DNA from: Gammaproteobacteria bacterium | GTDB taxonomy: Bacteria; Pseudomonadota; Gammaproteobacteria; GCA-001735895 | Assembly: GCA_015494335.1 (NCBI GenBank) | Contig: WGBK01000237.1 | Location: 1-6,493 of the forward strand | Direction of reading: 5' to 3' | Length of the DNA: 6,493 nucleotides | In this document: positions 6,020 to 6,493 of the stretch, piece after piece | Position numbering within the stretch: position 1 is the stretch's first letter | How the letters are laid out: every line of letters starts with the position of its first letter | Program-made: the position numbers and the translations under genes | The notes under the pieces: model-generated | The model's database searches: none | What the model was told of the DNA's origin: nothing | The model's input: the letters and a program-made list of their open reading frames with translations, nothing else

Positions 6020-6493
6020 TTCGGAGGCTCCAGTTCCTCGCCGTCGGACAGGTCGATGCCGTCGAGAAGCTCGTCGATCTCGTCATCCCCTTCGATGGCC
6101 AGATCTTCCGTCAGGGTCTGCATTTTCTCTCCGGCGGTGGCGGCAGGGTCTTCGAAGTCCGGTGCCGGCAATACTTCGTCATCATCAATGCCCTCCTCCA
6201 CGGTTTCCTCCGCGGGTTGCGGGGGCGGCTCGTCCGCGGCCGGCGGAGCCTGCTCGACCGGAGCCTCCGGCGTGACCATGGACACTTCGCCGGTCGACTC
6301 GCCTTCCAGGATCTCCGTCACCTTTTCCGGGTCCACCTCATCCGGATTGACCACCTTTTCCACCACTTCCGATTGTTCCAGCTCGTTGTCCTTGCCGCCG
6401 CCGAACATGTTGCCGAACTCGGCGATCATGTTCGACATGGTGGTCTTGGTGATCTTCAATTCCTCTTCCAGGGCCTGCCGCGAGCGTTCCAGC
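6016..6493 (-). CDS. Acidic, proline-rich protein of unknown function, C-terminal part (5' end outside window)
   Basis: The frame is open to the right edge, so only the last 158 residues are seen. A codon at 6457-6459 that could be read as a TTG start is more likely an internal Leu, because the coding pattern continues upstream as LERSRQALEEELKITKTT, a helical, probably coiled-coil segment. Next comes MSNMIAEFGNMFGGG (residues 19-33). An acidic stretch (about 34-72) follows, then a Pro/Glu/Ala linker (about 73-98) and a very acidic end with DEIDELLDGIDLSDGEE (137-153). There is no transmembrane segment or cysteine in the visible part. I do not recognise the family. The composition suggests a disordered linker or tail carrying short docking motifs. 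It is the upstream partner of the LolA-like gene with a 4-base ATGA overlap, so the two are in one operon. That it is a real gene is very likely; the function is open. Confidence 0.8.
   Translation of the reverse strand, partial: LERSRQALEEELKITKTTMSNMIAEFGNMFGGGKDNELEQSEVVEKVVNPDEVDPEKVTEILEGESTGEVSMVTPEAPVEQAPPAADEPPPQPAEETVEEGIDDDEVLPAPDFEDPAATAGEKMQTLTEDLAIEGDDEIDELLDGIDLSDGEELEPPK

Noticed and set aside
6016..6459. Start of the acidic protein at a TTG at 6459
   Set aside because: The frame stays open to the window edge with gene-like helical sequence, and no ribosome binding site precedes the TTG.

Overview
This is ordinary chromosomal DNA from a GC-rich gammaproteobacterium. The Mfd sequence is close to the gammaproteobacterial type. 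A CsiV-family gene directly behind mfd and a YgiM-type SH3/membrane-anchor protein both fit that class. A purple-sulfur or sulfur-oxidising relative (Chromatiales/Ectothiorhodospiraceae-like) or a pseudomonad-like lineage is possible, but the genus cannot be fixed from this sequence. I see no tRNA, rRNA, CRISPR array, insertion sequence or phage gene, and no sign of recent transfer.

Layout. Positions 1-2043 (+) hold the C-terminal part of mfd, the transcription-repair coupling factor, cut by the left edge. It is followed after 16 bases by a csiV-like gene (2060-2881, +). A FecR-domain secreted protein (2875-3594, -) runs convergently into csiV and overlaps its end by 7 bases. A 210-base divergent control region (3595-3804) separates the FecR gene from a YgiM-like SH3/coiled-coil/membrane-anchor gene (3805-4479, +). 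A thioredoxin/peroxiredoxin-like gene follows (4531-5112, +). A minus-strand pair closes the window: the tail of an acidic, proline-rich protein that runs off the right edge (6016-6493) and a LolA-like periplasmic protein (5102-6019). The pair is joined by a 4-base ATGA overlap, and the LolA-like gene overlaps the end of the thioredoxin-like gene by 11 bases.

Common theme. Apart from mfd and the cytoplasmic thioredoxin-like protein, the recognisable products are exported or membrane-anchored: CsiV-like, FecR-domain, SH3-anchor and LolA-like. This is a set of small cell-envelope genes packed very tightly. There is almost no room for terminators between the two convergent pairs.

Most notable signal. 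The divergent control region contains a perfect TGTGA-N6-TCACA palindrome (3758-3773), the consensus for CRP/Vfr-type regulators, 31 bases before the SH3-anchor gene. Other points of interest are the Tat-like signal and Cys-Thr-Cys motif of the stand-alone FecR protein, and a FliM-like 'EIDxLL' acidic motif in the truncated right-edge protein. I did not find convincing evidence of a wholly new multi-gene system.
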